64,000 nt of DNA from Bacteroidia bacterium (GTDB lineage Bacteria; Bacteroidota; Bacteroidia; Chitinophagales; UBA2359). A model generated the notes under the pieces. It was not told the DNA's origin, made no database searches, and saw nothing but the letters and a program-made list of their open reading frames with translations. Below, piece by piece: positions 1 through 7,009 of the stretch; positions within the stretch are counted from its first letter, which is position 1, and every line of letters begins with the position of its first letter. The DNA lies in NCBI GenBank assembly GCA_030427245.1, contig JAUHXA010000028.1:1-64000 (forward strand). Reading direction: 5' to 3'. The translations under genes were made by a program, and so were the position numbers.

Positions 1-94
1 ATTCGTAATTAGCGTTATACAAATATTTCAATTGCTAAGATAATATTTTCTACTGTATAATTCAAATCGAAAAAGCACTTTATTTCACTCAATA

Positions 95-397
95 TCAAAT
101 ATTAGTGCCTTCCCGTTCAGGCACTATGTATAGGGTCTTCAATTGTTGAAGGTCTTGGATAGCAGAGGGAACAATCGAGAGTTGGTTGTCTTGACCGTTT
201 TTATTGGAGCTTTCTACCCATTCTTGCTTTTTCGCATCCCAATGCCGATTACACAAATACAATTCTTCCAACCACACACATTCAAACAATTCAGGCACTT
301 GTTTTTCCAAGTCTGTCAGTCTACAGTTCCCTAAATCCAAACTTTTGGCTTGGGTTCGTTTGTTTTCGGCGATGAGTTGGCGGGCAAGTTGGCTCAT
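95..397 (-). pseudogene. Truncated leucine-rich-repeat protein (N-terminal fragment)
   Basis: Short reading frame of 100 codons starting MSQLARQLIAENK. It has leucine-rich-repeat spacing (LDLGNCRLTDL, LEELYLCNR, then LQQLKTLYI near the end), the style of the first repeats of large Bacteroidota LRR or LRR-Roc/COR proteins, where a header of this kind precedes many repeats. Here the frame stops after about two and a half repeats and no continuation is seen in the remaining 94 bases, so it is most likely a truncated remnant. It lies beside a block of degenerate repeats (398-1268), which fits local decay. It could also be a short stand-alone LRR protein. Confidence 0.45.
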
Positions 398-440
398 TTT
401 GGTGTTTTTTTGTTGGGGTTTGGTTTGATTCGAGATGGAA

Positions 441-536
441 AGGTGTCATCTTCGACAGAATGGAGAGGGTGACATCTTTTCATCGGGAGTGTTTTTTGAG
501 ATTACACCTTTTTCGCTTCGCTCGAAGATGTCACCT
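441..536. repeat. Imperfect inverted repeat, GTGACATCTTCGA family
   Basis: The arms at 441-455 (AGGTGTCATCTTCGA) and 522-536 (TCGAAGATGTCACCT) are inverted copies with one mismatch in 15. A further direct copy of GGTGACATCTT lies between them at about 468-478. No open frame of interest is present, so this looks like a small palindromic intergenic element. Confidence 0.55.
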
Positions 537-600
537 CAAAACCAGTTGTATGATTTTGAAGGGGAAAAATAAGGAGATTAATGGAGAATTGGAAATTGTG

Positions 601-785
601 GTCGTTCAAACGTCGCCAAACCCTTCGGGTGTTGAGCGAGTTTTCACTTAGGTAGCCGAAACTTTGGCAACGGTTGAAGACCTTGCCAATGGAACATCCC
701 GATACAATCGTGGGCAGTTGAAGGCGGGCGTGTTGTAGTCGTTCAAACGTCGCCAAATCCTTCGGATGTTGAGCGAGTTTTTACT
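601..785. repeat. Two copies of a ~48-bp direct repeat, period 137 bp
   Basis: A segment beginning GTCGTTCAAACGTCGCCAAA starts at 601 and again at 738, both running to GAGCGAGTTTTnACTT with only a few differences. The intervening DNA contains TTTGGCAAC-like words resembling the tandem repeat just downstream. No convincing gene overlaps it. Confidence 0.6.
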
Positions 786-1176
786 TGAATTGTTGACTTT
801 TCACTGGATGAACGGAAATTTCGCTCGACACCCAAGGGGTTCGGCGACAATTGGAGTGGTGGTATGCTATCCGCTTTAACTGTTGACAAAGTTTGCAACT
901 GTTGTCAAAGTCTTGCTTGAATTGTTGACTTTTCACTGGATGAACGGAAATTTCGCTCGACACCCAAGGGGTTCGGCGACAATTGGAGTGGTGGCATGGT
1001 ATCGCTTCAACTGTTGCCAAAATTGGAAATTGTTGTCAAAGTCTTGCTTGAATTGTTGACTTTTCACTGGATGAACGGAAATTTCGCTCGACACCCAACG
1101 GGTTCGGCGACAATTGAAGTGGTGGCATAGCATCGCTCAACTGTTGACAAAGTTTGCAACTGTTGTCAAAGTTTCG
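784..1176. repeat. Tandem repeat, three ~131-bp copies
   Basis: Copies begin at 784, 916 and 1047 (CTTGAATTGTTGACTTTTCA); a degenerate start of a fourth is at 1177. Each carries ATGAACGGAAATTTCGCTCG, a CACCCAA(G/C)GGGTTCGGCGACAATT block and a tail with two (A/T)TTGTTG(A/T)CAAAG-like words. Copies are nearly identical in the first 80 bases and differ in the tail. The unit is not a multiple of three throughout (132, 131, 130), so it is unlikely to be coding. It ends about 90 bases before the oxidoreductase start at 1269. Confidence 0.85.
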
Positions 1177-1268
1177 CTTAGATTATTGTAGTTTTCCTCG
1201 CATAGTGATAAAAGTCACTTCACATAATCAATATTCTTCGTATCTATGCTTGTCCAAACAACAAACAA

Positions 1269-4200
1269 ATGAGCTACAAACACAAACCCTCCATTATCGA
1301 AAAAATAGCGGAAAAACTCCGCATCATCCCCAATCTACACGAAAAAGAGCAAGAAATCGCCTTGCCTCGACTCACCGAACCAGGCGACCTTACCAAATAT
1401 CCACCGCCCGAACAGTGGGACGATTGGGTAGAATACGAAGCCAAAAGCTGGCCCAAAAAGGACAAAAAACACTATTCCATCGTGCCGACCACCTGCTTCA
1501 ATTGCGAATCCGCTTGTGGCTTACTGTCCTATGTCGACAAGGAAACCAACGAGATACGCAAATTTGAAGGCAATCCCTATCACCCTGGCAGCCGAGGACG
1601 CAACTGCGCCAAAGGCCCTGCCACCATCAACCAAATTACCGACCCCGACCGCATCCTCTACCCCATGAAGCGCAAGGGCGAGCGAGGTGCAGGAGAATGG
1701 GAGCGCATCACTTGGGACCAAGCCCTCAACGAAATCTCTGCCGAAATCCGCAAGGCACTGCAAGAAGGCAGAAACAACGAAGTGGCTTATCACGTTGGTC
1801 GCCCCGGTCACGAAGGCTACATGGATAGGGTTTTGCAGGCATGGGGAGTGGATGGACACAACAGTCACACGAACATCTGTTCATCGGGCGCACGATTTGG
1901 CTACAATCTTTGGTATGGCTACGACCGACCTTCCCCCGACCACGCCAATGCCAAATTCATCTTGCTCATCAGCGCACACTTAGAATCTGGCCACTACTTC
2001 AATCCACATGCACAGCGCATCATTGAAGGGATGATGGCGGGCGCAAAATTGGCGGTCATGGACCCTCGTTTGTCCAATACTGCAAGCATGGCAAACTATT
2101 GGATGCCAACCTATCCAGGGAGTGAAGCGGCTTTGCTGTTGGCAATGGCTCGCATTATTTTGCAAAAGAAACTCTACAACGAAAAGTTTGTGCGGAATTG
2201 GGTGAATTGGGAAGAATACTTAGAAAAAGAGCAACCATACATTGAGCGCACTTTTGAGAATTTCATTGAAGTTTTGATAGAAGTTTATGCCGAATATACA
2301 CCCGAATTTGCAGAACAAGAAAGTGGGGTAAAAGCTGCAACGGTGGTGGAGGTAGCCATAGAAATAGGAAAAGCAGGTGAAAAGTTTGCGACCCACAATT
2401 GGCGAAGTGCTGCAAGCGGCAATTTGGGTGGTTGGTGCGTGTCTCGTTGTTTGCATTTTTTGAATGTTTTGACAGGAAGCGTGGGAACGGTTGGAGGAAC
2501 GTCTCCCAACTCTTGGAACAAGTTCAAGCCCAAATTTTTCGATGTGCCACCCGCCCAAAAATTCTGGAACGAGCTGCATTTTCCGAAAGAATACCCTCTG
2601 GCGTTTTTTGAAATGAGCTTTTTGTTACCTCACTTTTTGAAGGAGAATCGGGGCAAGATGGCGGTCTATTTTACGAGGGTCTTCAATCCCGTTTGGACCT
2701 ATCCCGATGGTTTTTCGTGGATGGAAATGCTGCAAGATGCCGAAAAAGTGGGCATGCACATTGCGCTGACTCCGACTTGGAACGAAACGGCATTTTTTGC
2801 AGATTACGTGCTGCCGATGGGACATTCTGCCGAGCGACACGACATCAACAGTTATGCGACGCACAGCGGAATGTGGATTGCTTTTCGTCAGCCCGTTCTC
2901 AGAGAAGCGGCAAGGCGTGCGGGCAAAATCACCGAATTTACCTACCAAACCAACCCTGGGGAAGTATGGGAAGAGGATGAGTTTTGGATTGAACTCTCTT
3001 GGCGCATTGACCCCGATGGCAGTCTCGGCATCCGCAAACACTTCCTATCGCCCTACCGCAAAGACCAGAAAATCAACATTGACGAATACTATCAATACAT
3101 TTTTGAGAACGTCAAGGGTTTGCCCGAAACGGCTGCAAAGGAAGGTTTGAATCCATTGCAGTACATGAAAAAATACGGAGCCTTCGAAATCGAAAAAACG
3201 TCTTACAACAAATACCTCAAACAGCTTGAAGGAGCAGATTTGCAGGACACTGCAATTGATCAAAAAACGGGTGTGATTACCAAAGGGGGTAAAGAAATTG
3301 GCGTGATGGTGGACGGCAAAGCACACGTTGGTTTTCCTACTCCGACCCGAAAACAGGAGTTTTTCTCCCAAACGATGGTCGATTGGAAATGGGGCGAATA
3401 CTCGATTCCGACCTACATCAAAAGCCACATTCACCCCTCCAAAATTGATTCCGCAAAAGGTGAATTTCCGCTTGTTCCTACTTTCCGATTGCCCGTTTTG
3501 ATTCACTCTCGCTCTGGAAATGCCAAATGGCTCACCGAAATCGCGAATCGAAACCCAATTTGGATGCACACTTCGGATGCCAAAAGAATGGGTATCAAAA
3601 CGGGTTCTTTGGTGCGTATCAATACCGACATCGGTTATTTTGTGGACAAGGTTTGGGTGACAGAAGGCATGAAGCCTGGGGTGATTGCTTGTTCGCATCA
3701 CTTGGGGCGTTGGCGAAGACCGCAGGATAAAATTGGGAATCGTTGGGCGACGAATACGGTTTCTATTACAGAGGAAGCAAGAGGCAAGAAGCAGGAAGTA
3801 GGAGGAGAGAAACGGGAACAGGAATTGAGGGAGCGAGTGGAAAATTCGCCATCGTTGGAAATCCCCCTTCGGAGGGGGCAGGGGGAGGTTAGCGGCGACA
3901 TTTCGCACGGTAGGAAAAGAATGGGTAAGAAGTGGAAAATGCAGACGATTCAGGGGATACGCCCTTTTAAGAGTACAGATGCAGATTCAGCTCGTATTTT
4001 TTGGAGCGACGGCGGTGTGCATCAAAACATCACTTTTCCTGTTCATCCCGACCCGATTAGCGGAATGCACTGTTGGCATCAAAAGGTGAAGGTGGAGTTG
4101 GCGCATAAGGGTGATAAATATGGCGACATTATGGTGGACACCGAAAAATCCTTTGAAGTCTATCGAAAATGGCTGGATATGACCCGACCTGCTCCTGGGC

Positions 4201-4292
4201 CTGGTGGTTTGAGAAGACCGCTTTGGTTTAAGCGTCCGATAAGACCGAGTGAGGAAACCTATTATTTGAATGATGGGGACAAGAACTCTTAG
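1269..4292 (+). CDS. Molybdopterin-dependent oxidoreductase (MopB/DMSO-reductase superfamily)
   Basis: A 1007-residue catalytic subunit of the bis-MGD enzyme family. Near the N terminus C76-x2-C79-x3-C83-x29-C113 forms the [4Fe-4S] site, with K115 following as in related enzymes. The sequence around C204 (TNICSSGAR) resembles the NapA-type region where a cysteine ligates molybdenum. The C-terminal third has the molybdopterin dinucleotide-binding fold (for example GSLVRINTDIG and the SHHLGRWRRP region). No twin-arginine signal is visible, so a cytoplasmic location is inferred, unless a partner carries it out. No FeS, cytochrome or membrane subunit gene and no cofactor genes lie nearby, so the substrate and redox partner are unknown. 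Residues about 836-880 are an in-frame, purine-rich insert that looks repeat-derived (listed separately). The start at 1269 leaves a normal-length header before the cluster. Confidence 0.9.
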   Translation: MSYKHKPSIIEKIAEKLRIIPNLHEKEQEIALPRLTEPGDLTKYPPPEQWDDWVEYEAKSWPKKDKKHYSIVPTTCFNCESACGLLSYVDKETNEIRKFEGNPYHPGSRGRNCAKGPATINQITDPDRILYPMKRKGERGAGEWERITWDQALNEISAEIRKALQEGRNNEVAYHVGRPGHEGYMDRVLQAWGVDGHNSHTNICSSGARFGYNLWYGYDRPSPDHANAKFILLISAHLESGHYFNPHAQRIIEGMMAGAKLAVMDPRLSNTASMANYWMPTYPGSEAALLLAMARIILQKKLYNEKFVRNWVNWEEYLEKEQPYIERTFENFIEVLIEVYAEYTPEFAEQESGVKAATVVEVAIEIGKAGEKFATHNWRSAASGNLGGWCVSRCLHFLNVLTGSVGTVGGTSPNSWNKFKPKFFDVPPAQKFWNELHFPKEYPLAFFEMSFLLPHFLKENRGKMAVYFTRVFNPVWTYPDGFSWMEMLQDAEKVGMHIALTPTWNETAFFADYVLPMGHSAERHDINSYATHSGMWIAFRQPVLREAARRAGKITEFTYQTNPGEVWEEDEFWIELSWRIDPDGSLGIRKHFLSPYRKDQKINIDEYYQYIFENVKGLPETAAKEGLNPLQYMKKYGAFEIEKTSYNKYLKQLEGADLQDTAIDQKTGVITKGGKEIGVMVDGKAHVGFPTPTRKQEFFSQTMVDWKWGEYSIPTYIKSHIHPSKIDSAKGEFPLVPTFRLPVLIHSRSGNAKWLTEIANRNPIWMHTSDAKRMGIKTGSLVRINTDIGYFVDKVWVTEGMKPGVIACSHHLGRWRRPQDKIGNRWATNTVSITEEARGKKQEVGGEKREQELRERVENSPSLEIPLRRGQGEVSGDISHGRKRMGKKWKMQTIQGIRPFKSTDADSARIFWSDGGVHQNITFPVHPDPISGMHCWHQKVKVELAHKGDKYGDIMVDTEKSFEVYRKWLDMTRPAPGPGGLRRPLWFKRPIRPSEETYYLNDGDKNS
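3774..3905 (+). repeat. Repeat-like DNA inserted in frame inside the oxidoreductase gene
   Basis: Within the coding sequence, GAGGCAAGAAGCAGGAAGTA (3783-3802) closely resembles intergenic DNA at 29731-29746 and 31021-31043 (GAAGCAAGAAGTAGGAAGTA). It is followed by TCCCCCTTCGGAGGGGGCAGGGGGAGG (3862-3888), a C5/G5 palindrome of the kind that flanks genes at 45541-45613. The encoded peptide is charged and low in complexity (EARGKKQEVGGEKREQ, then IPLRRGQGEV). It sits in the C-terminal cofactor-binding domain between TVSIT and KWKMQTIQGIRPF, which read as normal family sequence. Confidence 0.6.
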
Positions 4293-4466
4293 ATGTAAAG
4301 GAACGGGCTTTGTTGAAGAACAGAAAACGGTAGTCAATGGAGACTAACCTTTTCTAATACTTGCTATCCGTTGATTATTTTTTTGAAGGATACACGCAGC
4401 GTTTTTGGGAAGAAGAAGGTTATATTATTGACAATGCAATTATAACCTTCATAAAAACAATCAACC

Positions 4467-4985
4467 ATGAACACAAGAATCCTATTAAACGTATTATTCG
4501 TATTTCTATTGGCGAGTTGTAGCAAAGATGCGGAAATTGTAAACGAACTGGATAGGGAGATAAGTAATCATGCCAAAACTGCAGCAACTATACCCCATTC
4601 GATGATGTGTGGTTTGGAAGATGCAGATGTTGAAATAATTCCTGTCTGTTCTTTTGACCCGAGTAATTTCTCCCAAATTCCCTTCCCAGTCTATGTTTAC
4701 CTCAACGGAGAAAGAATTCCCTTTGAAGGTTATAGCTATGAATGGGGTACGGGTTCACATGGCTCTGCTATTTCTGTTACTTACAATCAATTGCCTATTT
4801 CTTTGTTGCTAACAGAAGATGATACAGACTGTCAAGTAGTATTGACATTAGATGAAAGTTTTTGGGGAAAAGAATCAGATATTTCGGTTACTCCTGTCAC
4901 GATTTATACTCGACCTACTTCATTGTCTTTGCCCGAAGATTTTGTAGATGGGGGAATGAATGATGTGGATAATCAAGATCTTTAG
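4467..4985 (+). CDS. Putative lipoprotein, unknown function
   Basis: 172 residues with a lipoprotein signal: a hydrophobic stretch LLNVLFVFLLASC with the lipobox cysteine at position 18, followed by SKDAE. The mature part is mostly beta-strand-like with scattered cysteines (C48, C57 and C123 among them) and ends in acidic residues. I do not recognise the family. It lies 174 bases after the oxidoreductase and is followed by a strong hairpin terminator at 5097-5131, so it is probably a single-gene unit. It is likely attached to the outer or inner membrane facing the periplasm. Confidence 0.75.
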   Translation: MNTRILLNVLFVFLLASCSKDAEIVNELDREISNHAKTAATIPHSMMCGLEDADVEIIPVCSFDPSNFSQIPFPVYVYLNGERIPFEGYSYEWGTGSHGSAISVTYNQLPISLLLTEDDTDCQVVLTLDESFWGKESDISVTPVTIYTRPTSLSLPEDFVDGGMNDVDNQDL

Positions 4986-5033
4986 AAAAGGTAACAGCGA
5001 TTTTCATTTATTTTGATTGATGGTTCTATAACC

Positions 5034-5060
5034 ATTGCCAAAATTTGAAATTGTTGGGAA
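5034..5060. repeat. Degenerate copy of the 131-bp repeat tail
   Basis: ATTGCCAAAATTTGAAATTG followed by TTGGGAA matches the tail of the third upstream repeat (1013-1039, GTTGCCAAAATTGGAAATTG) with few differences, so this word is dispersed rather than confined to the tandem array. Confidence 0.4.
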
Positions 5061-5096
5061 GCTTTCTACTACTTTGGCGCATCTATCAAATTAAGT

Positions 5097-5131
5097 GTCA
5101 CCAACATCTAAGGATTTGGTGACATTTTTTT
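5097..5131 (+). terminator. Rho-independent terminator
   Basis: Stem GTCACCAA (5097-5104) and TTGGTGAC (5116-5123), loop of 11, then A and a run of seven T. It ends the lipoprotein transcript upstream of comF. Confidence 0.75.
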
Positions 5132-5237
5132 AGAACAATTACAAAAAATATGGTCATAACTTCTCTCCCTCCAAATTTTCCCGTATTTTCCAACCTCTAC
5201 TAAGGAACAGTTTTCTAATCTCCAATCATTCGCTTCT

Positions 5238-5942
5238 ATGAACCTATCCAAAACCTGGCTCGGCGATTTCATCAACCTTCTCTATCCCGAAACCTGTGCT
5301 GCTTGCAGTCGCAGCCTTCAATCACACGAAGAAGTAATTTGCTTGCACTGCCGTCACGACCTGCCACAGACCAATTTTCACCATGAACCCGACAATCACG
5401 TAGCCAAACACTTTTGGGGAAAACTGCCGATTCAAAACGCCGCTGCCTTTTATTATTTCAGCAAAGGTTCGAGGGTACAGCAGTTGATTCATCACTTGAA
5501 GTATCATGGACAGCAAGAAATTGGGGTCAAAATAGGAAAAATGTATGGGAAGAAATTACTGGAAGCGGTGGCTTTTCAAGATATAGATTTGATTCTTCCG
5601 ATTCCATTACATCCCAAAAAACAAAAACGTAGAGGCTACAATCAAAGTGATGTATTTGCAGAAGGTTTGTCAGAATCCATGAATGTGCCTTGGAGTTCGA
5701 CGGTTTTGAAGCGAGTGGTGTTTAGCAATACTCAGACTCGCAAAGACCATTTGGAGCGTTGGGAAAATGTGGAAAGCATCTTTGAAGTGGCTGAACCAGA
5801 AGGACTTCAAAACAAACATATTTTGTTGGTTGATGATGTAGTAACAACGGGTTCGACATTGGAGGCCTGCGCTCGGTTAATATTGGAGGTCGAAAATACC
5901 CGATTGAGTATTGTGACTTTGGCTTGTGCGAGTCATTTGTAA
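5238..5942 (+). CDS. comF: ComF family phosphoribosyltransferase-like protein
   Basis: 234 residues, the usual length for ComF/GntX proteins. The N terminus has a four-cysteine zinc knuckle (C20, C23, C36, C39). The C-terminal half is a PRTase fold, with the PRPP-binding loop ILLVDDVVTTGST at residues 195-207 and the family motif RGYNQS after LILPIPLHPKKQKRR. In transformable bacteria ComF helps bring single-stranded DNA through the inner membrane or hand it to recombination proteins; its exact reaction is not settled. No other competence genes are adjacent. A terminator lies upstream and a palindrome downstream, so it is probably transcribed alone. Confidence 0.93.
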   Translation: MNLSKTWLGDFINLLYPETCAACSRSLQSHEEVICLHCRHDLPQTNFHHEPDNHVAKHFWGKLPIQNAAAFYYFSKGSRVQQLIHHLKYHGQQEIGVKIGKMYGKKLLEAVAFQDIDLILPIPLHPKKQKRRGYNQSDVFAEGLSESMNVPWSSTVLKRVVFSNTQTRKDHLERWENVESIFEVAEPEGLQNKHILLVDDVVTTGSTLEACARLILEVENTRLSIVTLACASHL

Positions 5943-5956
5943 ACTATTTGGACAAG

Positions 5957-6039
5957 AGGTATCGGATACTTTATTTCTGACAATTGAAGGAGTTGAGAGC
6001 TCAGATTTATTCCTACAAAATTAGAAGTATCCGATACCT
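5957..6039. repeat. Perfect 15-bp inverted repeat around a 53-bp loop
   Basis: AGGTATCGGATACTT at 5957-5971 is exactly inverted at 6025-6039 (AAGTATCCGATACCT). It lies between comF and the gldF promoter. There is no T-run immediately after the right arm, so it is not a classical terminator; it may be a small mobile or structural element. Confidence 0.7.
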
Positions 6040-6070
6040 GTATCTCGACCGATAAGCTTCCAAAAAAGTA

Positions 6071-6103
6071 TTTGCGGAAAATCGCAACATATCGCTATTT
6101 TTG
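6071..6103 (+). promoter_or_regulatory. Bacteroidota-type promoter for gldF
   Basis: TTTG at 6071-6074 and TATTTTTG at 6096-6103, spacing 21, match the -33 TTTG / -7 TAnnTTTG pattern of the primary sigma factor in this phylum. It would start transcription about 40 bases before the gldF ATG. Confidence 0.6.
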
Positions 6104-6150
6104 CAGTTCAAATTTGGAACACAGATTCACCTTTAGTTTATCTCTACTCT

Positions 6151-6882
6151 ATGTTTACAATCTTTCTCAAGGAAATCAACATTTTTTTCAGTTCGCTGAT
6201 TGGTTACATCGCCTTAGCGGTCTTTTTCTTAATTACAGGGCTATTTTTGTGGATATTTCCCGACACCAGTTTGCTGGAATACGGGTATGCTACTTTGGAC
6301 TATTTATTCATCTTAGCACCGTGGATATTCATGTTTTTGATACCCGCCATTACGATGCGTTCCTTTGCAGAGGAAATCAAAAGCGGAACGATAGAACTGC
6401 TTGCGACTCGACCCATTACCGACCTACAAATCATTATGGGCAAATACTTTGCGTCCTTTGTCTTGGTCATTTTCGCTTTGCTTCCCACACTCTTGTATTT
6501 CTATACGATTTACAGTTTGGGTTCGCCTGTTGGCAATATTGACACAGGCGCAGTTTGGGGTTCTTACATTGGATTGTTTTTGTTAGCAGCCTGCTTTGTA
6601 GCCATTGGCATTTTCGCTTCAGCCTTAACCTCCAATCAAATTGTCGCCTTCATTTTAGCAGTTTTTCTGTGTTTCTTTTTCTACCAAGCCTTCGATTATC
6701 TCAGTAAACTCAACATATTTTACGCTACCTTCGACAATATTGTAGAACTCATCGGCATCAATGCACACTATACCTCCATTAGTCGGGGAGTAGTAGATAC
6801 GAGAGATGTCGTTTACTTTTTGTCGTTTATCTCTATTTTTATTTTGCTCACCAAGACCGTATTGGAGAGCCGAAAGTGGTGA
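6151..6882 (+). CDS. gldF: Gliding-motility ABC transporter permease GldF
   Basis: 243-residue integral membrane protein of the ABC-2 permease type, with about six hydrophobic segments (first near 13-37, last near 220-236). The stretch ITMRSFAEEIKSGTIELLATRPI after the second segment is characteristic of GldF and related permeases. In Flavobacterium GldF works with GldG and the ATPase GldA; the complex is linked to gliding, though how it contributes is unclear. The ATPase is not in this window. gldG follows after 127 bases that form a large palindrome, and a good promoter precedes it. The start has no Shine-Dalgarno, as is normal in the phylum. Confidence 0.93.
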   Translation: MFTIFLKEINIFFSSLIGYIALAVFFLITGLFLWIFPDTSLLEYGYATLDYLFILAPWIFMFLIPAITMRSFAEEIKSGTIELLATRPITDLQIIMGKYFASFVLVIFALLPTLLYFYTIYSLGSPVGNIDTGAVWGSYIGLFLLAACFVAIGIFASALTSNQIVAFILAVFLCFFFYQAFDYLSKLNIFYATFDNIVELIGINAHYTSISRGVVDTRDVVYFLSFISIFILLTKTVLESRKW

Positions 6883-6888
6883 TTTTTT

Positions 6889-6970
6889 ATGGTTGTATTG
6901 TCCTATTGTTAAATAGTTATACTGTTTTCGAACAATATACAGCCCAATAACAATATAGCCATACAACCAT
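6889..6970. repeat. 82-bp near-perfect palindrome between gldF and gldG
   Basis: Left arm 6889-6926 (ATGGTTGTAT...ATACTGTT) pairs with right arm 6931-6970 (AACAATATAC...ATACAACCAT) across a TTCG loop, with a handful of mismatches and a two-base bulge. It begins six bases after the gldF stop. It could slow or partly stop transcription, protect the gldF message, or be an inserted palindromic element. Confidence 0.8.
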
Positions 6971-7009
6971 GTAGCAATAAAAACAATATAGCAATTCAGC
7001 AATAAATCA

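Noticed and set aside
781-1133. Open frames over the tandem repeat (repeating CHHSNCRRT and ISVHPVKSQQF)
   Set aside because: They arise from copies of the repeat, the copy lengths are not multiples of three, and the composition is not protein-like. I treat the region as a DNA repeat.
3045-3908. Long antisense frame (287 codons) inside the oxidoreductase
   Set aside because: It lies wholly inside a conserved gene and has no recognisable motif.
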